From AC-32 sp963728765 (GTDB lineage Bacteria > Actinomycetota > Thermoleophilia > Gaiellales > Gaiellaceae), in the NCBI GenBank assembly GCA_963728765.1, contig CAVSKX010000004.1:372001-436000 (forward strand): DNA of 64,000 nucleotides, written 5' to 3'. Of this stretch, positions 23,969-32,302 are shown piece by piece (positions within the stretch are counted from its first letter, which is position 1; each line of letters starts with the position of its first letter). Under the pieces are notes generated by a model, which was not told the origin of the DNA, did no database searches, and saw only the letters and a program-made list of their open reading frames with translations. Made by a program: the position numbers and the translations under genes.

Positions 23969-24576
23969 GGGTCGTCCTCTTCGGGCGCGGTGGGAAGGTC
24001 GGGCAGGTGCTCGCGCCGGCGCTCGAGGCGGCGGGGCATCAGCTGGTGGTGGAGCTCGGCGAGGCCGAGGCGATGGTCGACTTCACCGCGCCCGACGCGG
24101 TCGAGGCCAACGTGCGCGCGGCGCTCGAGGCCGGCGTGCCGTGCGTGGTCGGAACGAGCGGCTGGGACCCGGGGGCGCTGGGGGAGGAAGCCGCCTCGCG
24201 CGGGCTGCGACTGTTCGTCGCTCCGAACTTCGCGCTCGGAGCGGTCGTGATGATGCGCCTGTCGGCGGAGGCGGTGCGCTACCTGCCGCGGGCCGCGATC
24301 GTAGAGCTGCACAACGAGGCCAAGAAGGACGCTCCGTCGGGCACCGCCAGCGCGACCGCTGAGCTGCTTGGCGGCGAGGTGCCGGTCCACTCGGTGCGGC
24401 TCCCGGGGCTCGTTGCGCACCAGGAGGTGCTCTTCGGCGGCGACGGCCAGCTGCTGACGATCCGCCATGACGCGTTCTCGCGCGAGGCGTACGTGCCGGG
24501 CGTGCTGCTCGCGCTCGAGCGCCTGCCGAGCCTGCCAGCGGGGCTGACGGTGGGGCTCGACGCGCTGCTGGACTAG
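23965..24576 (+). CDS. dapB: 4-hydroxy-tetrahydrodipicolinate reductase, short form
   Basis: A 203-aa DapB. The nucleotide loop is GRGGKVGQ, then AMVDFTAPDAV, VVGTSGW, APNFALGAVVMM and the catalytic region VELHNEAKKDAPSGTA. In usual DapB the catalytic motif is E-x-H-H-x-x-K; here it is ELHNEAKK, so the second His is Asn. Some 30-40 residues present in typical enzymes between the dinucleotide loop and the IDFT strand are missing. It catalyses the second DAP-specific step. dapA lies just beyond. Confidence 0.85.
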   Translation: MRVVLFGRGGKVGQVLAPALEAAGHQLVVELGEAEAMVDFTAPDAVEANVRAALEAGVPCVVGTSGWDPGALGEEAASRGLRLFVAPNFALGAVVMMRLSAEAVRYLPRAAIVELHNEAKKDAPSGTASATAELLGGEVPVHSVRLPGLVAHQEVLFGGDGQLLTIRHDAFSREAYVPGVLLALERLPSLPAGLTVGLDALLD

Positions 24577-24678
24577 CTAGTCACCACGAGGGATCCAGCC
24601 TCCGCGGCGTCCTGCCGATCGCTCTCGTGTATGCGGCGATGTTCATTCCTGCGGCAACTGCGGAGGGAGGTGAATCGG

Positions 24679-24816
24679 ATGGAGCTGTTCACCTCGCTTG
24701 CGAACTCGCTCGGTAAGCGCGAGGACGGGCAGACGATGGCGTCCGAAGTGGTGGCGATGGCGCTGATCGTCTTCGCCATCTGGGGCGTGTTCTCGCTTCT
24801 CGGGCACCTGGGGTAG
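24679..24816 (+). CDS. 45-aa single-span membrane peptide, Flp-pilin-like
   Basis: ATG at 24679 has GGAGGGAGG upstream. The product is MELFTSLANSLGKREDGQTM followed by a hydrophobic stretch (ASEVVAMALIVFAIWGVFSLL). The order basic segment, Glu-x-Gly-Gln-Thr, helix resembles the prepilin cleavage region of Flp/Tad pilins (G-Q-T-x-x-E-Y), although the Tyr is absent. It could be a pilin-like peptide or an unrelated membrane peptide. No pilus genes are in the window. It sits alone between dapB and dapA. Confidence 0.5.
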   Translation: MELFTSLANSLGKREDGQTMASEVVAMALIVFAIWGVFSLLGHLG

Positions 24817-24841
24817 GGGAGGGGCCGGGGCCGCGGCGGCG

Positions 24842-24847
24842 TAGAAT
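24842..24847 (+). promoter_or_regulatory. -10 hexamer TAGAAT of dapA
   Basis: Six bases before the GTG start of dapA, so the mRNA would be leaderless. Confidence 0.45.
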
Positions 24848-24853
24848 GGCGGT

Positions 24854-25735
24854 GTGCTCGGGGAGGTCCTGACCGCGACCGTCGCTCCGTTCGACGCGAA
24901 CGGCGCCGTCGACTACGACCGCTACCGCGCGCTCTGCGAGTTCCTCGTCGAGAACGGCTCCGACGGCGTTGTCGTCAACGGCACCACCGGCGAGGCGTCG
25001 ACGCTCTCGGAGGAGGAGCGGATCGGCCTGATCGAGGCCGCGCTCGATGCAATCGGTGACCGCGCGACGGTCGTCGCCGGTACCGGCACGAACTCGACGG
25101 CGCACTCGATCGAGCTCACCGAGCAGGCCCACGAGGCTGGGGCGCACGCCGTGCTCGTCGTGACGCCGTACTACAACAAGCCGCCGCCGCGCGGCGTCGT
25201 CGAGCACTTCAAGGCCGTCGCCGCGGCGACCGACCGGCCGGTGGTGGCCTACAACATCCCGGGCCGCGTCGTGATCAACATCGAGCCCGAGACGATGGCC
25301 GAGCTCGCCGAGATTCCCAACGTGACCGCCGTCAAGCAGTCGAACGCCGACCTCGAGCAGGCCCGCCGGATCGTCGAGCTCGGGCTCGACCTCTACGCGG
25401 GTGACGACAACCTCGTCCTTCCGTTCGTCGAGCTGGGCGGCCGCGGCGGTGTGTGCGTCCACACGCACGTCGTCGGCCCGCAGGTAAAGGAGCTGGTCCG
25501 CCTAGCTCGCGAGGGCGACCTCGACGGGGCGCGGCAGCTCGACGAGGAGCTCGAGCCCGCCTACGAGCTGATCGGAGTCGTCACCGGCCCGATCCAGATC
25601 AAGGCCGCGCTCAACCTGCTCGGCCACGAGGTCGGCGGCGTGCGGCTGCCGCTCGTCGAGGCGAGCGACGAGCAGGTCGCGCAGATTCGCGGCTGCCTCG
25701 AGCGGCTCCGCCTGCTCGAGCCGGCGCGGGCCTAG
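24854..25735 (+). CDS. dapA: 4-hydroxy-tetrahydrodipicolinate synthase
   Basis: A 293-aa TIM-barrel aldolase: GEVLTATVAPFDANGAVD, VVNGTTGEASTLSEEE, VTPYYNKPPPRGVVEHF, YNIPGRV (Tyr of the proton relay) and the Schiff-base VTAVKQSNAD with Lys161. It condenses pyruvate with aspartate semialdehyde. With dapB, dapF and the DapL-like gene in this window it covers most of meso-DAP synthesis. Its last four bases overlap the convergent HD-GYP gene. Confidence 0.94.
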   Translation: MLGEVLTATVAPFDANGAVDYDRYRALCEFLVENGSDGVVVNGTTGEASTLSEEERIGLIEAALDAIGDRATVVAGTGTNSTAHSIELTEQAHEAGAHAVLVVTPYYNKPPPRGVVEHFKAVAAATDRPVVAYNIPGRVVINIEPETMAELAEIPNVTAVKQSNADLEQARRIVELGLDLYAGDDNLVLPFVELGGRGGVCVHTHVVGPQVKELVRLAREGDLDGARQLDEELEPAYELIGVVTGPIQIKAALNLLGHEVGGVRLPLVEASDEQVAQIRGCLERLRLLEPARA

Positions 25736-27618
25736 ACCGCGGCGGCCGCGGCGGGACGGTCCGCCGCCACCTGCGGCTCCGGTGCGAGCGCGAGGCCGAG
25801 CGAGTCGAGCGACGTGGTCAGCGCGGTGGCGACGTAGCGCCTGAACGCCCGCGGCGTGCGCAGCACGACGAAGCCGGTCAGCGCGCTGTTCTCGCGGCGC
25901 AGCGGCAGGGCGACGTACGCGCCGTCCCCGCCGAGCTCGTGGCCGCTCGTCGTGAGCAGCTCGTCGCGCGACTCTGCCTCGCGGACCAGCCAGCTCATCA
26001 ACACGTGCTCGAGTGGACCCTCCCCGCGCGCGAGCTCGATCGTCCCGCCGAGACCATCCTCGCGCCACTCGATCAGCGCCGCCCACTCCGCGTCAGCTGT
26101 CCGCTCCAGCACCTGCATGAGGTGCGAGAACACGTGCTCGCGGTCCTCCTCGGCCAGTGCGTCCGCGAGCGACCGCGACAGGCGGTTGGCCCGCAGCCGC
26201 ACCCACGCCTGCAGCGTCAGGCCGAGGAAGCAGGCGACCACCCCGAGCACCACGAGCCAGCTCTGGTCGAGCCCGACGCCGGCCAGGCCGCCGATCAGGC
26301 CGGCGAGCGCGACGAGCTCCGGCCGCTCCTTCAGGTCGCGAGCTCCGCGGATCTCCGGCACGCGGTAGGGCGCCGAGGCCCCGCGGACCTGCTCCTGCTC
26401 CTCAGGCGTGAGCGCCGAGAACGGATCCTCGCCGCGCCGCAGCGCGACAAACGCCTTGGCCACTGCCGGGTGGAACTGCTTGCCGATGTTGCGCTCGATC
26501 TCCGCGAGGGCCTCGTCCTCCGGGAGGCCGGCTCGGTACGGGCGGTCGCTGGTCATCGCGTCGAAGGCGTCGGCGACGACGAGGAAGTGCGCCGCGAGCG
26601 GCTGATCCTCGGCCGGGATCCCGTAGTAGCCGCGGCCGTCGTAACGCTCGCGGTGGTACTCGACCGCGCGCGCCTCGGCGGCCGAGACCTCGAAGCGGCG
26701 GAGCAGCCGGGCCGAGAGCCGCGGCGCGCGCCAGACGTCGCCCCATTCCTTCGGCGTCAGCTTGCGGTTCTTGCCGAGCACGGCGGCGTCGACGGCGACC
26801 TTGCCGAGGTCGTGCAGGCGCGCGGCCCAGCGCAGGCGGTCGATGTCGGAGTAGGAGAGCTGCAGAGCGCGCGCGAGCTCGTCCACGTAGGCGGCGACGC
26901 GCTGCGAGTGGCGGTAGGTGTGCGGGTCGCGCTCGTCCACGATGTTCGCGAAGGTCTCGAGCGCGTGCAGCGTCTCCTGCCGCGAACGGCGAACCCGGGC
27001 GTGCGCCTGGTTCACCGCCAGCGCCACCGGGAGCACGGCGAGGACGTTCCACGGGTGGGCGAGGGCGAAGACCGCCAGGATCGCGCCCAGCCCGGCCTCG
27101 GCCGCCGCCGCGGCGAAGTCGGGCTGCAGCACCTCGAGGCCGCCGACGACCTGCAGCAGGCCGCGCGAGACGAGCAGGTAGACGAGCGCGAGCACCGTCA
27201 GGGGCACGAGGTCGTCCGGGAGCACCAGGTGGCCGGTCCGGCCGCCGCCGAGCTCGAACGCGTAACCGGCGGCGAGCGAGGCGAGCGCGAAGGCGGAGGC
27301 CTGGAAGGCGCCCAGCGAGAGCGGCCCGCGCATCAGCCGGGCGAGGAACGCGGCCGCTCCGGCGACCAGCGCGCCGCGCCACGGCCCGAGCACGATCACG
27401 GCTGCGATGTCCACCCCCGACGCGACGCGGAAGACACCGGGGCCGAGCGGCTCGCGGACCCGTGCGTTCTCGGGTTCCTCGAGCAGCTCCGCAGCCAGCG
27501 CCGCGGCGCCGAACAGCGTCAGCGCCGTCAGCGGCTCGCCGGCAGCCGCGATCCCGCCGGCGACGCAGGCGCCGACGCCGGCCGCGACGGTCAGGTACGC
27601 GAACAGAGAGAGCCGCAC
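25732..27618 (-). CDS. Membrane HD-GYP-like phosphohydrolase with GAF-like C-terminus
   Basis: A 628-aa protein. The N-terminus has about six membrane helices (residues 1-205, MASE-like). An HD domain follows with HSQRVAAYVDEL, RLHDLGKVAVD (HD near 269-270), and YHRERYDGRGYYGIPAED where standard HD-GYP enzymes read DGxGYP. More hydrophobic segments near 430-460 and a GAF-like domain to the end (LMQVLERTADAEWAALIEW, AYVALPLRRENSALTGFVVL) complete it. HD-GYP enzymes degrade c-di-GMP; here Tyr replaces Pro of the GYP triplet, so activity is uncertain. Probably senses a signal at the membrane. Confidence 0.82.
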   Translation of the reverse strand: MRLSLFAYLTVAAGVGACVAGGIAAAGEPLTALTLFGAAALAAELLEEPENARVREPLGPGVFRVASGVDIAAVIVLGPWRGALVAGAAAFLARLMRGPLSLGAFQASAFALASLAAGYAFELGGGRTGHLVLPDDLVPLTVLALVYLLVSRGLLQVVGGLEVLQPDFAAAAAEAGLGAILAVFALAHPWNVLAVLPVALAVNQAHARVRRSRQETLHALETFANIVDERDPHTYRHSQRVAAYVDELARALQLSYSDIDRLRWAARLHDLGKVAVDAAVLGKNRKLTPKEWGDVWRAPRLSARLLRRFEVSAAEARAVEYHRERYDGRGYYGIPAEDQPLAAHFLVVADAFDAMTSDRPYRAGLPEDEALAEIERNIGKQFHPAVAKAFVALRRGEDPFSALTPEEQEQVRGASAPYRVPEIRGARDLKERPELVALAGLIGGLAGVGLDQSWLVVLGVVACFLGLTLQAWVRLRANRLSRSLADALAEEDREHVFSHLMQVLERTADAEWAALIEWREDGLGGTIELARGEGPLEHVLMSWLVREAESRDELLTTSGHELGGDGAYVALPLRRENSALTGFVVLRTPRAFRRYVATALTTSLDSLGLALAPEPQVAADRPAAAAAV

Positions 27619-27668
27619 AGAGCGTGTATCGGGTGCTGCGTCGAAACGGCTTAGCCCGCGTCACGCTC

Positions 27669-27674
27669 TACACT
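27669..27674 (+). promoter_or_regulatory. -10 hexamer TACACT of the RNase J gene
   Basis: Six bases before the ATG of rnj; a leaderless transcript is predicted. Confidence 0.45.
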
Positions 27675-27680
27675 TCGGCG

Positions 27681-29339
27681 ATGCCCGGAAGCACCAGAAT
27701 CATCCCGCTCGGCGGGCTCGGCGAGGTCGGCAAGAACATGACCGTGATCGAGGCCGACGGGGAGGCCGTGGTCATCGACGCGGGCCTTGCCTTTCCGCGC
27801 GACGAGCACCTCGGAGTCGACCTGATCCTCCCGGACTTCTCGTACCTGATCGACCGCGACCGGCCGGTCCGCGCGGTGCTGCTGACGCACGGGCACGAGG
27901 ACCACGTCGGCGCGCTGCCGTATCTGCTGCGCGAGACGCGCGTGCAGGAGGTCTGGGCGACGCGGCTGACCCTCGGGCTCGTGAAGTCGAAGCTGGACGA
28001 GCACGGCCTGCTGCGCTCGGTGGAGCTGCGCGAGGCCGATCCCGACGACGACCCCGTCGAGCTGGGGCCGTTCCGGGCGGAGTTCGTCCGCGTCGCCCAC
28101 TCGATCCCGGACGCCGTCGCGATCGTGCTCGACACGCCGGGGGGACGCATCCTGCACACCGGCGACTACAAGATGGACCACACGCCGGTAGACGGTCTCC
28201 GCACCGACGTCGGGAAGCTGGCCGAGATCGGCAACCGCGGCGTCGACCTCTTCCTTGGCGACTCGACGAACGCCGAGCGGCCGGGGGTGACCGGCTCCGA
28301 GCGGCTCGTCGGAGAGGCCTTCCGCCAGCTGATACCGGGGCGAACGGGCCGCATCCTCGTCGCGTCGTTCGCGTCGAACGTCCACCGGATGCAGCAGGCG
28401 ATCGACGTTGCGGTCGACGTCGGCCGCAAGGTCTGCGTGGTCGGCCGCTCGATGCGCAAGAACGTGAACATCGCGCGCAACCTCGGGTACATCGAAGTGC
28501 CGGAGGAGACGCTTATCCGGCCGAACGAGCTGGACGAGTACGCGCGCGGCGAAGTCCTGATCCTCTGCACCGGCAGCCAGGGCGAGCCGCTTTCGGCGCT
28601 GGTGCGGATCGCCTACGGCGACCACCCGGCGGTGCGGGTCGAGGCGGGCGACACGGTGATCATCTCCGCCAAGCCGGTGCCCGGAAACGAGCTGCGCGTC
28701 CACGACGCGATCAACCAGCTCGCGCGGAACGGCGCCGAGGTCCTGCACCAGGAGATCGCCCCGGTGCACGTCTCCGGCCACGGCAACTCGGAGGAGCTGC
28801 GGATGATGCTCGGGCTCGTCCGTCCGAAGTCGGTGATGCCGGTGCACGGCGAGTTTCGCATGCTGGCGGCGCACGCCCGCCTGGCGGAGGACAGCGGCGT
28901 GCCGACGAACCGGATCGTGCTGGCGGAGAACGGCTCGGTGGTTGAGCTGGACGAGTCCGGCGCCTACCTCACCGGCCACGTCGAGGCTGGCGTCACCTTC
29001 GTCGACGGGCTCGGGGTCGGCGACGTGCAGGACGTCGCGCTGCGTGACCGGCGGCATCTATCCGAGGACGGCGTCCTGATCGTGGTCGCGACCCTCGGCG
29101 GCTCGAACGGGTCGGTCGCGGGCCGGCCGGAGCTGATCGCGCGCGGGTTCGCCGAGCCGGGTGAGCCGCTGCTCGACGAGATGCGCGAAGAGGCGGAACG
29201 GGTACTGGACGAGCTCGTTGAGGACCACGTCACCGAGATCAAGCTCCTCCAGGAGCACCTGCACGACGGGCTCGGGCAGCTGATCTACGATCGCACGGGC
29301 CGGCGGCCGATGATCCTCCCCGTGGTGGTCGAGGTATGA
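27681..29339 (+). CDS. rnj: Ribonuclease J
   Basis: A 552-aa metallo-beta-lactamase/beta-CASP RNase. Starts STRIIPLGGLGEVGKNMTV, zinc motif LTHGHEDHVGAL (His70, His72, Asp74, His75), then HTGDYKMDHTPVDG, FLGDSTNAERPG, beta-CASP VASFASNVHRMQQAID and a final VSGHGNSEELRMMLGLV plus MPVHGEFRML. The C-terminal domain ends at 552. It is a 5' exo/endonuclease of mRNA decay and rRNA maturation. The dapA-rnj neighbourhood is conserved in actinobacteria. Confidence 0.94.
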   Translation: MPGSTRIIPLGGLGEVGKNMTVIEADGEAVVIDAGLAFPRDEHLGVDLILPDFSYLIDRDRPVRAVLLTHGHEDHVGALPYLLRETRVQEVWATRLTLGLVKSKLDEHGLLRSVELREADPDDDPVELGPFRAEFVRVAHSIPDAVAIVLDTPGGRILHTGDYKMDHTPVDGLRTDVGKLAEIGNRGVDLFLGDSTNAERPGVTGSERLVGEAFRQLIPGRTGRILVASFASNVHRMQQAIDVAVDVGRKVCVVGRSMRKNVNIARNLGYIEVPEETLIRPNELDEYARGEVLILCTGSQGEPLSALVRIAYGDHPAVRVEAGDTVIISAKPVPGNELRVHDAINQLARNGAEVLHQEIAPVHVSGHGNSEELRMMLGLVRPKSVMPVHGEFRMLAAHARLAEDSGVPTNRIVLAENGSVVELDESGAYLTGHVEAGVTFVDGLGVGDVQDVALRDRRHLSEDGVLIVVATLGGSNGSVAGRPELIARGFAEPGEPLLDEMREEAERVLDELVEDHVTEIKLLQEHLHDGLGQLIYDRTGRRPMILPVVVEV

Positions 29340-29890
29340 GCACGCTACGAGCCGAGCCTGGCTGGGCCGACGTCCTGCTGGACTGCGCGGCCGACCACGG
29401 CACTGCCGACCGCCTGATCCGCCAGCTGAACGCGGCGCAGGTGGCTTCGCTCGCTTTCTGCAGGCTGCTGGAGCGCTGGGGTCGCGGCGACGCCGCTCCG
29501 TCGACCGCAGGCGCGCGACAGGCGGCGCTGCGACGCGCCGCGGATCGCGCGGAGACGGCTCTCGTGGGGCTCGAGCAGCCGCTCGGGCGCTACCTGCTCG
29601 AGCTCGAGCCGGAGCGCGCGGAAGGACGCTCCTGGTACGGCGCGCCCGGTGCGGCGGAGCTGATCGAGTGGGCACCGGTGCTGTACCGAGCCGGCGTGCG
29701 CTGCTCGTCGGTGCGTGTCGCGCAGGTGTACCTGGAGCTCGCGGTCTTCCTGCGCGCGCTCGCGGGTCTCGACGATGCGGCGCGCATCCGCTCGGCGCCT
29801 GACCGCTCGGCGCTCTGGGCCGGCCTCTTCGACCTGCGCGAGAACCTGCTCGGGCGGGCCGTCGAAGACCTGCGTGCCCTCGCGGCCTGA
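29336..29890 (+). CDS. Hypothetical protein, 184 aa
   Basis: An all-helical, soluble-looking protein, starting STLRAEPGWADVLLDCAADH. No motif, membrane segment or cysteine cluster is recognised. A GxxxYxLE-type segment (LGRYLLELEPERAEGRSWYG) and a long C-terminal helix region (VYLELAVFLRALAGLDDAAR) are visible. It overlaps rnj by four bases and the ribokinase start by 17, so it is coupled to both. Function unknown. Confidence 0.7.
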   Translation: MSTLRAEPGWADVLLDCAADHGTADRLIRQLNAAQVASLAFCRLLERWGRGDAAPSTAGARQAALRRAADRAETALVGLEQPLGRYLLELEPERAEGRSWYGAPGAAELIEWAPVLYRAGVRCSSVRVAQVYLELAVFLRALAGLDDAARIRSAPDRSALWAGLFDLRENLLGRAVEDLRALAA

Positions 29891-30695
29891 ACTGACAGTT
29901 GTCGGCTCGGTCAACCTCGACCTCGTCGCGCGGTCGGAAAGATTGCCGCGCGTGGGGGAGACGCTCACGGACGCGGCGTTTGCGCGCTTCCCGGGCGGCA
30001 AGGGCGCCAACCAGGCGGTCGCGGCCGCGCGGCTGGGGGCGCAGGTCCGGTTCGTCGGAGCGGTCGGGGACGACGTGTTCGCCGACGAAGCGCTGGCCGG
30101 GATGCGCGAGGCGGGCGTGGAGCTCGAGCTGTCGCGCCACGCGGAGACGGGCGTCGCATTGATCGTCGTCGACGCGGACGGCGAGAACGTGATCGTCGTC
30201 GCGCCCGGAGCGAACGCGCAGATCGGGCCAGTCGCGGTGAGCGGGAACGTCCTCTGTCAGCTGGAGGTCTCGGACGAGACGGTTTCGTCGGCTGCCGAGG
30301 GCGCGGAGCGGTTCTTCCTCAACGCGGCCCCGGCACGGACGATCCCCGTCGAGGTGGTGCGGAAGGCGGAGCTCGTGGTCGTCAACCGCTACGAGCTCGA
30401 CTCGCTGCCGGAGACGCCCCGACTGTTGGCGCTCACGCTCGGGGAGGAGGGCGCGGTCCTGATCGAGGCCGGCCAGGAGGTCGCCCGAGCGGCCGCACCC
30501 CGCGTGCAGGCCGTCGACGGCACCGCGGCGGGAGACGCGTTCACTGCGTGCCTCGTCGTCTCGCTGCTCGAGGGCCGCGACAGCGAGGAGGCCCTGCGCC
30601 GGGCCTGCGCGGCGGGCGCGATCGCCGTGTCCCGTGAAGGCGCGCAACCCTCTTTGCCGACCACCGACGAGGTCGATGCGATGCTCCTTTCATGA
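29874..30695 (+). CDS. rbsK: PfkB-family sugar kinase, probable ribokinase
   Basis: A 273-aa PfkB kinase: VVGSVNLDLVARSERLPRVG, the sugar-site FPGGKGANQAVAAARLG, and the anion hole DGTAAGDAFTACLV with catalytic Asp221. The GGKGANQAVA motif is the ribokinase signature. Gly of the usual GAGD is Ala (AAGD). It is slightly shorter than E. coli RbsK (309). The next gene is a nucleoside hydrolase, overlapped by ATGA, so the free ribose released there would be its natural substrate. Confidence 0.85.
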   Translation: MPSRPELTVVGSVNLDLVARSERLPRVGETLTDAAFARFPGGKGANQAVAAARLGAQVRFVGAVGDDVFADEALAGMREAGVELELSRHAETGVALIVVDADGENVIVVAPGANAQIGPVAVSGNVLCQLEVSDETVSSAAEGAERFFLNAAPARTIPVEVVRKAELVVVNRYELDSLPETPRLLALTLGEEGAVLIEAGQEVARAAAPRVQAVDGTAAGDAFTACLVVSLLEGRDSEEALRRACAAGAIAVSREGAQPSLPTTDEVDAMLLS

Positions 30696-31603
30696 GCGTT
30701 CCGGTGCTCCTGGACTGCGACCCGGGCCACGACGACGCGATCGCGCTCCTGCTCGCGCTCGGGAGCGACGAGCTCGTGCTGCGCGGGGTAACGACGGTGG
30801 CCGGCAACCAGACGCTCGAGAAGACGACGGCAAACGCGATCCGCGTGCTCGAGCTCGTCGGCCGCGGCGAGATCGCGGTCGCGGCCGGAGCCCATCGGCC
30901 GCTGGTGCGCGAGCCGCATGTCGCCGCCAACGTCCACGGCGAGACCGGCCTCGACGGCCCGGACCTGCCGCCGCCGCAGGGGACGCCGTCGCCCCAGCAC
31001 GCGGTCGACTTCCTCGCCGAGCGGCTCGACGGCGCCACGCTCGTCGCGACCGGCCCGCTCACGAATGTCGCGCTTCTGCTCGCGCGGCATCCGGCCGCCC
31101 GGCCGGAGCGCATCGTGCTGATGGGCGGCGCGATCGCGGAGGGCAACGTCACGCCGGCCGCCGAGTTCAACATCTGGTCCGACCCGGAAGCCGCCGCGCG
31201 CGTCTTCTCGAGCGGGATCGACGTGACGATGGTCGGACTCGACGTCACTCATCAGGCGCTCGTCACGCACGCGCACGCCGAGGAGCTACGAGGCGCGGGC
31301 CGGGTCGGCGCTGTCATCGCGGAGTTGCTCGAGTTCTACGGCATCTTCCACGGCGAGGTCTACGGCTTCGACGGCTCGCCGGTGCACGACGCGGTGGCGG
31401 TCGCGCACGTGATCGACCCGACGCTGCTGGAGACGGCGCACGTGAACGTCCGGGTCGATTGCGAGTCGAAGCTCTGCCGCGGCCGCACCGTGGTCGACCT
31501 CTGGCGGCGCACCGGCCTCGAGCCGAACGCGCACGTCGCGACGGGCATCGACGCGGAACGCTTCCTCGCGCTGTTACACCAGCGCCTCGCCAGGCTAGGC
31601 TAG
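30692..31603 (+). CDS. Inosine/uridine-preferring nucleoside hydrolase
   Basis: A 303-aa IUNH. The calcium and substrate motif is LLDCDPGHDDAIALL (Asp8, Asp10, Asp14, Asp15), then VTTVAGNQTLEKTTANA, VATGPLTNVALLL, LMGGAIAEGNVTPAAEFNIW and the closing GSPVHDAVAVAHV. It cleaves nucleosides into base plus ribose. Coupled to a ribokinase and 3 kb upstream of a nucleoside ABC importer. Purine or pyrimidine preference cannot be decided from sequence. Confidence 0.9.
   Translation: MSVPVLLDCDPGHDDAIALLLALGSDELVLRGVTTVAGNQTLEKTTANAIRVLELVGRGEIAVAAGAHRPLVREPHVAANVHGETGLDGPDLPPPQGTPSPQHAVDFLAERLDGATLVATGPLTNVALLLARHPAARPERIVLMGGAIAEGNVTPAAEFNIWSDPEAAARVFSSGIDVTMVGLDVTHQALVTHAHAEELRGAGRVGAVIAELLEFYGIFHGEVYGFDGSPVHDAVAVAHVIDPTLLETAHVNVRVDCESKLCRGRTVVDLWRRTGLEPNAHVATGIDAERFLALLHQRLARLG
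31596..31601 (+). promoter_or_regulatory. -10 hexamer TAGGCT before the 31608 gene
   Basis: Overlaps the end of the nucleoside hydrolase gene; six bases before the GTG. Sequence context nearly identical to the site at 2784. Confidence 0.4.
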
Positions 31604-31607
31604 ACCC

Positions 31608-32009
31608 GTGCTGCTGGCAGACATCGTCACCCTTCTGATCCCGGTCTTCATCCTGGTCGGGCTGCTGATCCTGCTGATCGCGCTGAACCTGCTCGCGCGA
31701 GTGAAGGGCGGCAAATACGTCCGCCCGATCGCGATGGGCCTGATGAAGGTGCCGTTGCTGAAGCGGTGGCTGCAGAAGGCGTCGAAGGCGAACCTCGAGC
31801 GCAAGAACCCCGAGCTCGCGAGCGCGATCGCGAAGCTCGAGCGCAGCGGCGTCCAGCACGACCCCCAGCGCGCACAGGCTGCGCTGTCGCGCCTGAGCGC
31901 GGCGGAGCGGCGGGCGTATCTCGATGCCGCCGGCGACGAGGGCACGATCCCCGAGCCGATGAACCGCCAGCAGCGACGACAGGCGCAGAAGCTCAAGAAG
32001 CGCCGCTAG
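31608..32009 (+). CDS. Membrane-anchored hypothetical protein, 133 aa
   Basis: One N-terminal transmembrane helix (LLADIVTLLIPVFILVGLLI), then a basic linker with LKRWLQKASKANLERKNPEL and a charged C-terminal domain ending NRQQRRQAQKLKKRR. The tail is strongly cationic and could bind nucleic acid or phospholipids on the cytoplasmic side. GTG start, leaderless-type promoter. Not recognised as a known family. Confidence 0.65.
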   Translation: MLLADIVTLLIPVFILVGLLILLIALNLLARVKGGKYVRPIAMGLMKVPLLKRWLQKASKANLERKNPELASAIAKLERSGVQHDPQRAQAALSRLSAAERRAYLDAAGDEGTIPEPMNRQQRRQAQKLKKRR

Positions 32010-32099
32010 GCGACGACCCCGGAGGCGGGCCCACGCGAGGGCTCGGCGATCAGCCGCCGTTTGACTCCGGGTCGATCCGGCAGTGCCAGCTGCCGTCGA

Positions 32100-32262
32100 G
32101 GGGGTGTCGACCCCGCCTGGTCGCGGGACGGCAGTCTTCGTCTACGATCCCGGCCGGCCGAAGCCGCTACGCGCGGTCACTCGCGGGCGGTATGGCCCGG
32201 TGCGGTCGATCGCGTGGTCGCCCGACGGACGGCGGCTGCTGTTCGTGCGCACCAGCGGCTGA
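32100..32262 (+). pseudogene. Decayed TolB/WD40-like propeller remnant
   Basis: In one frame bases 32106-32132 read VDPAWSRDG; in another, 32131-32262 read AVFVYDPGRPKPLRAVTRG, then a blade ending SIAWSPDGRRLLFVRTSG and a stop. AWSxDG is the signature of TolB-like propeller blades. The break between the two parts near 32132 needs a shift of frame, and no N-terminal portion or start remains. It is the last two blades of a lost propeller protein upstream of ftsK. Confidence 0.6.
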
Positions 32263-32302
32263 GGCGAGAGGGGTCGGGCGCCCCGCGTCGAAGCAGGCGC
32301 GC

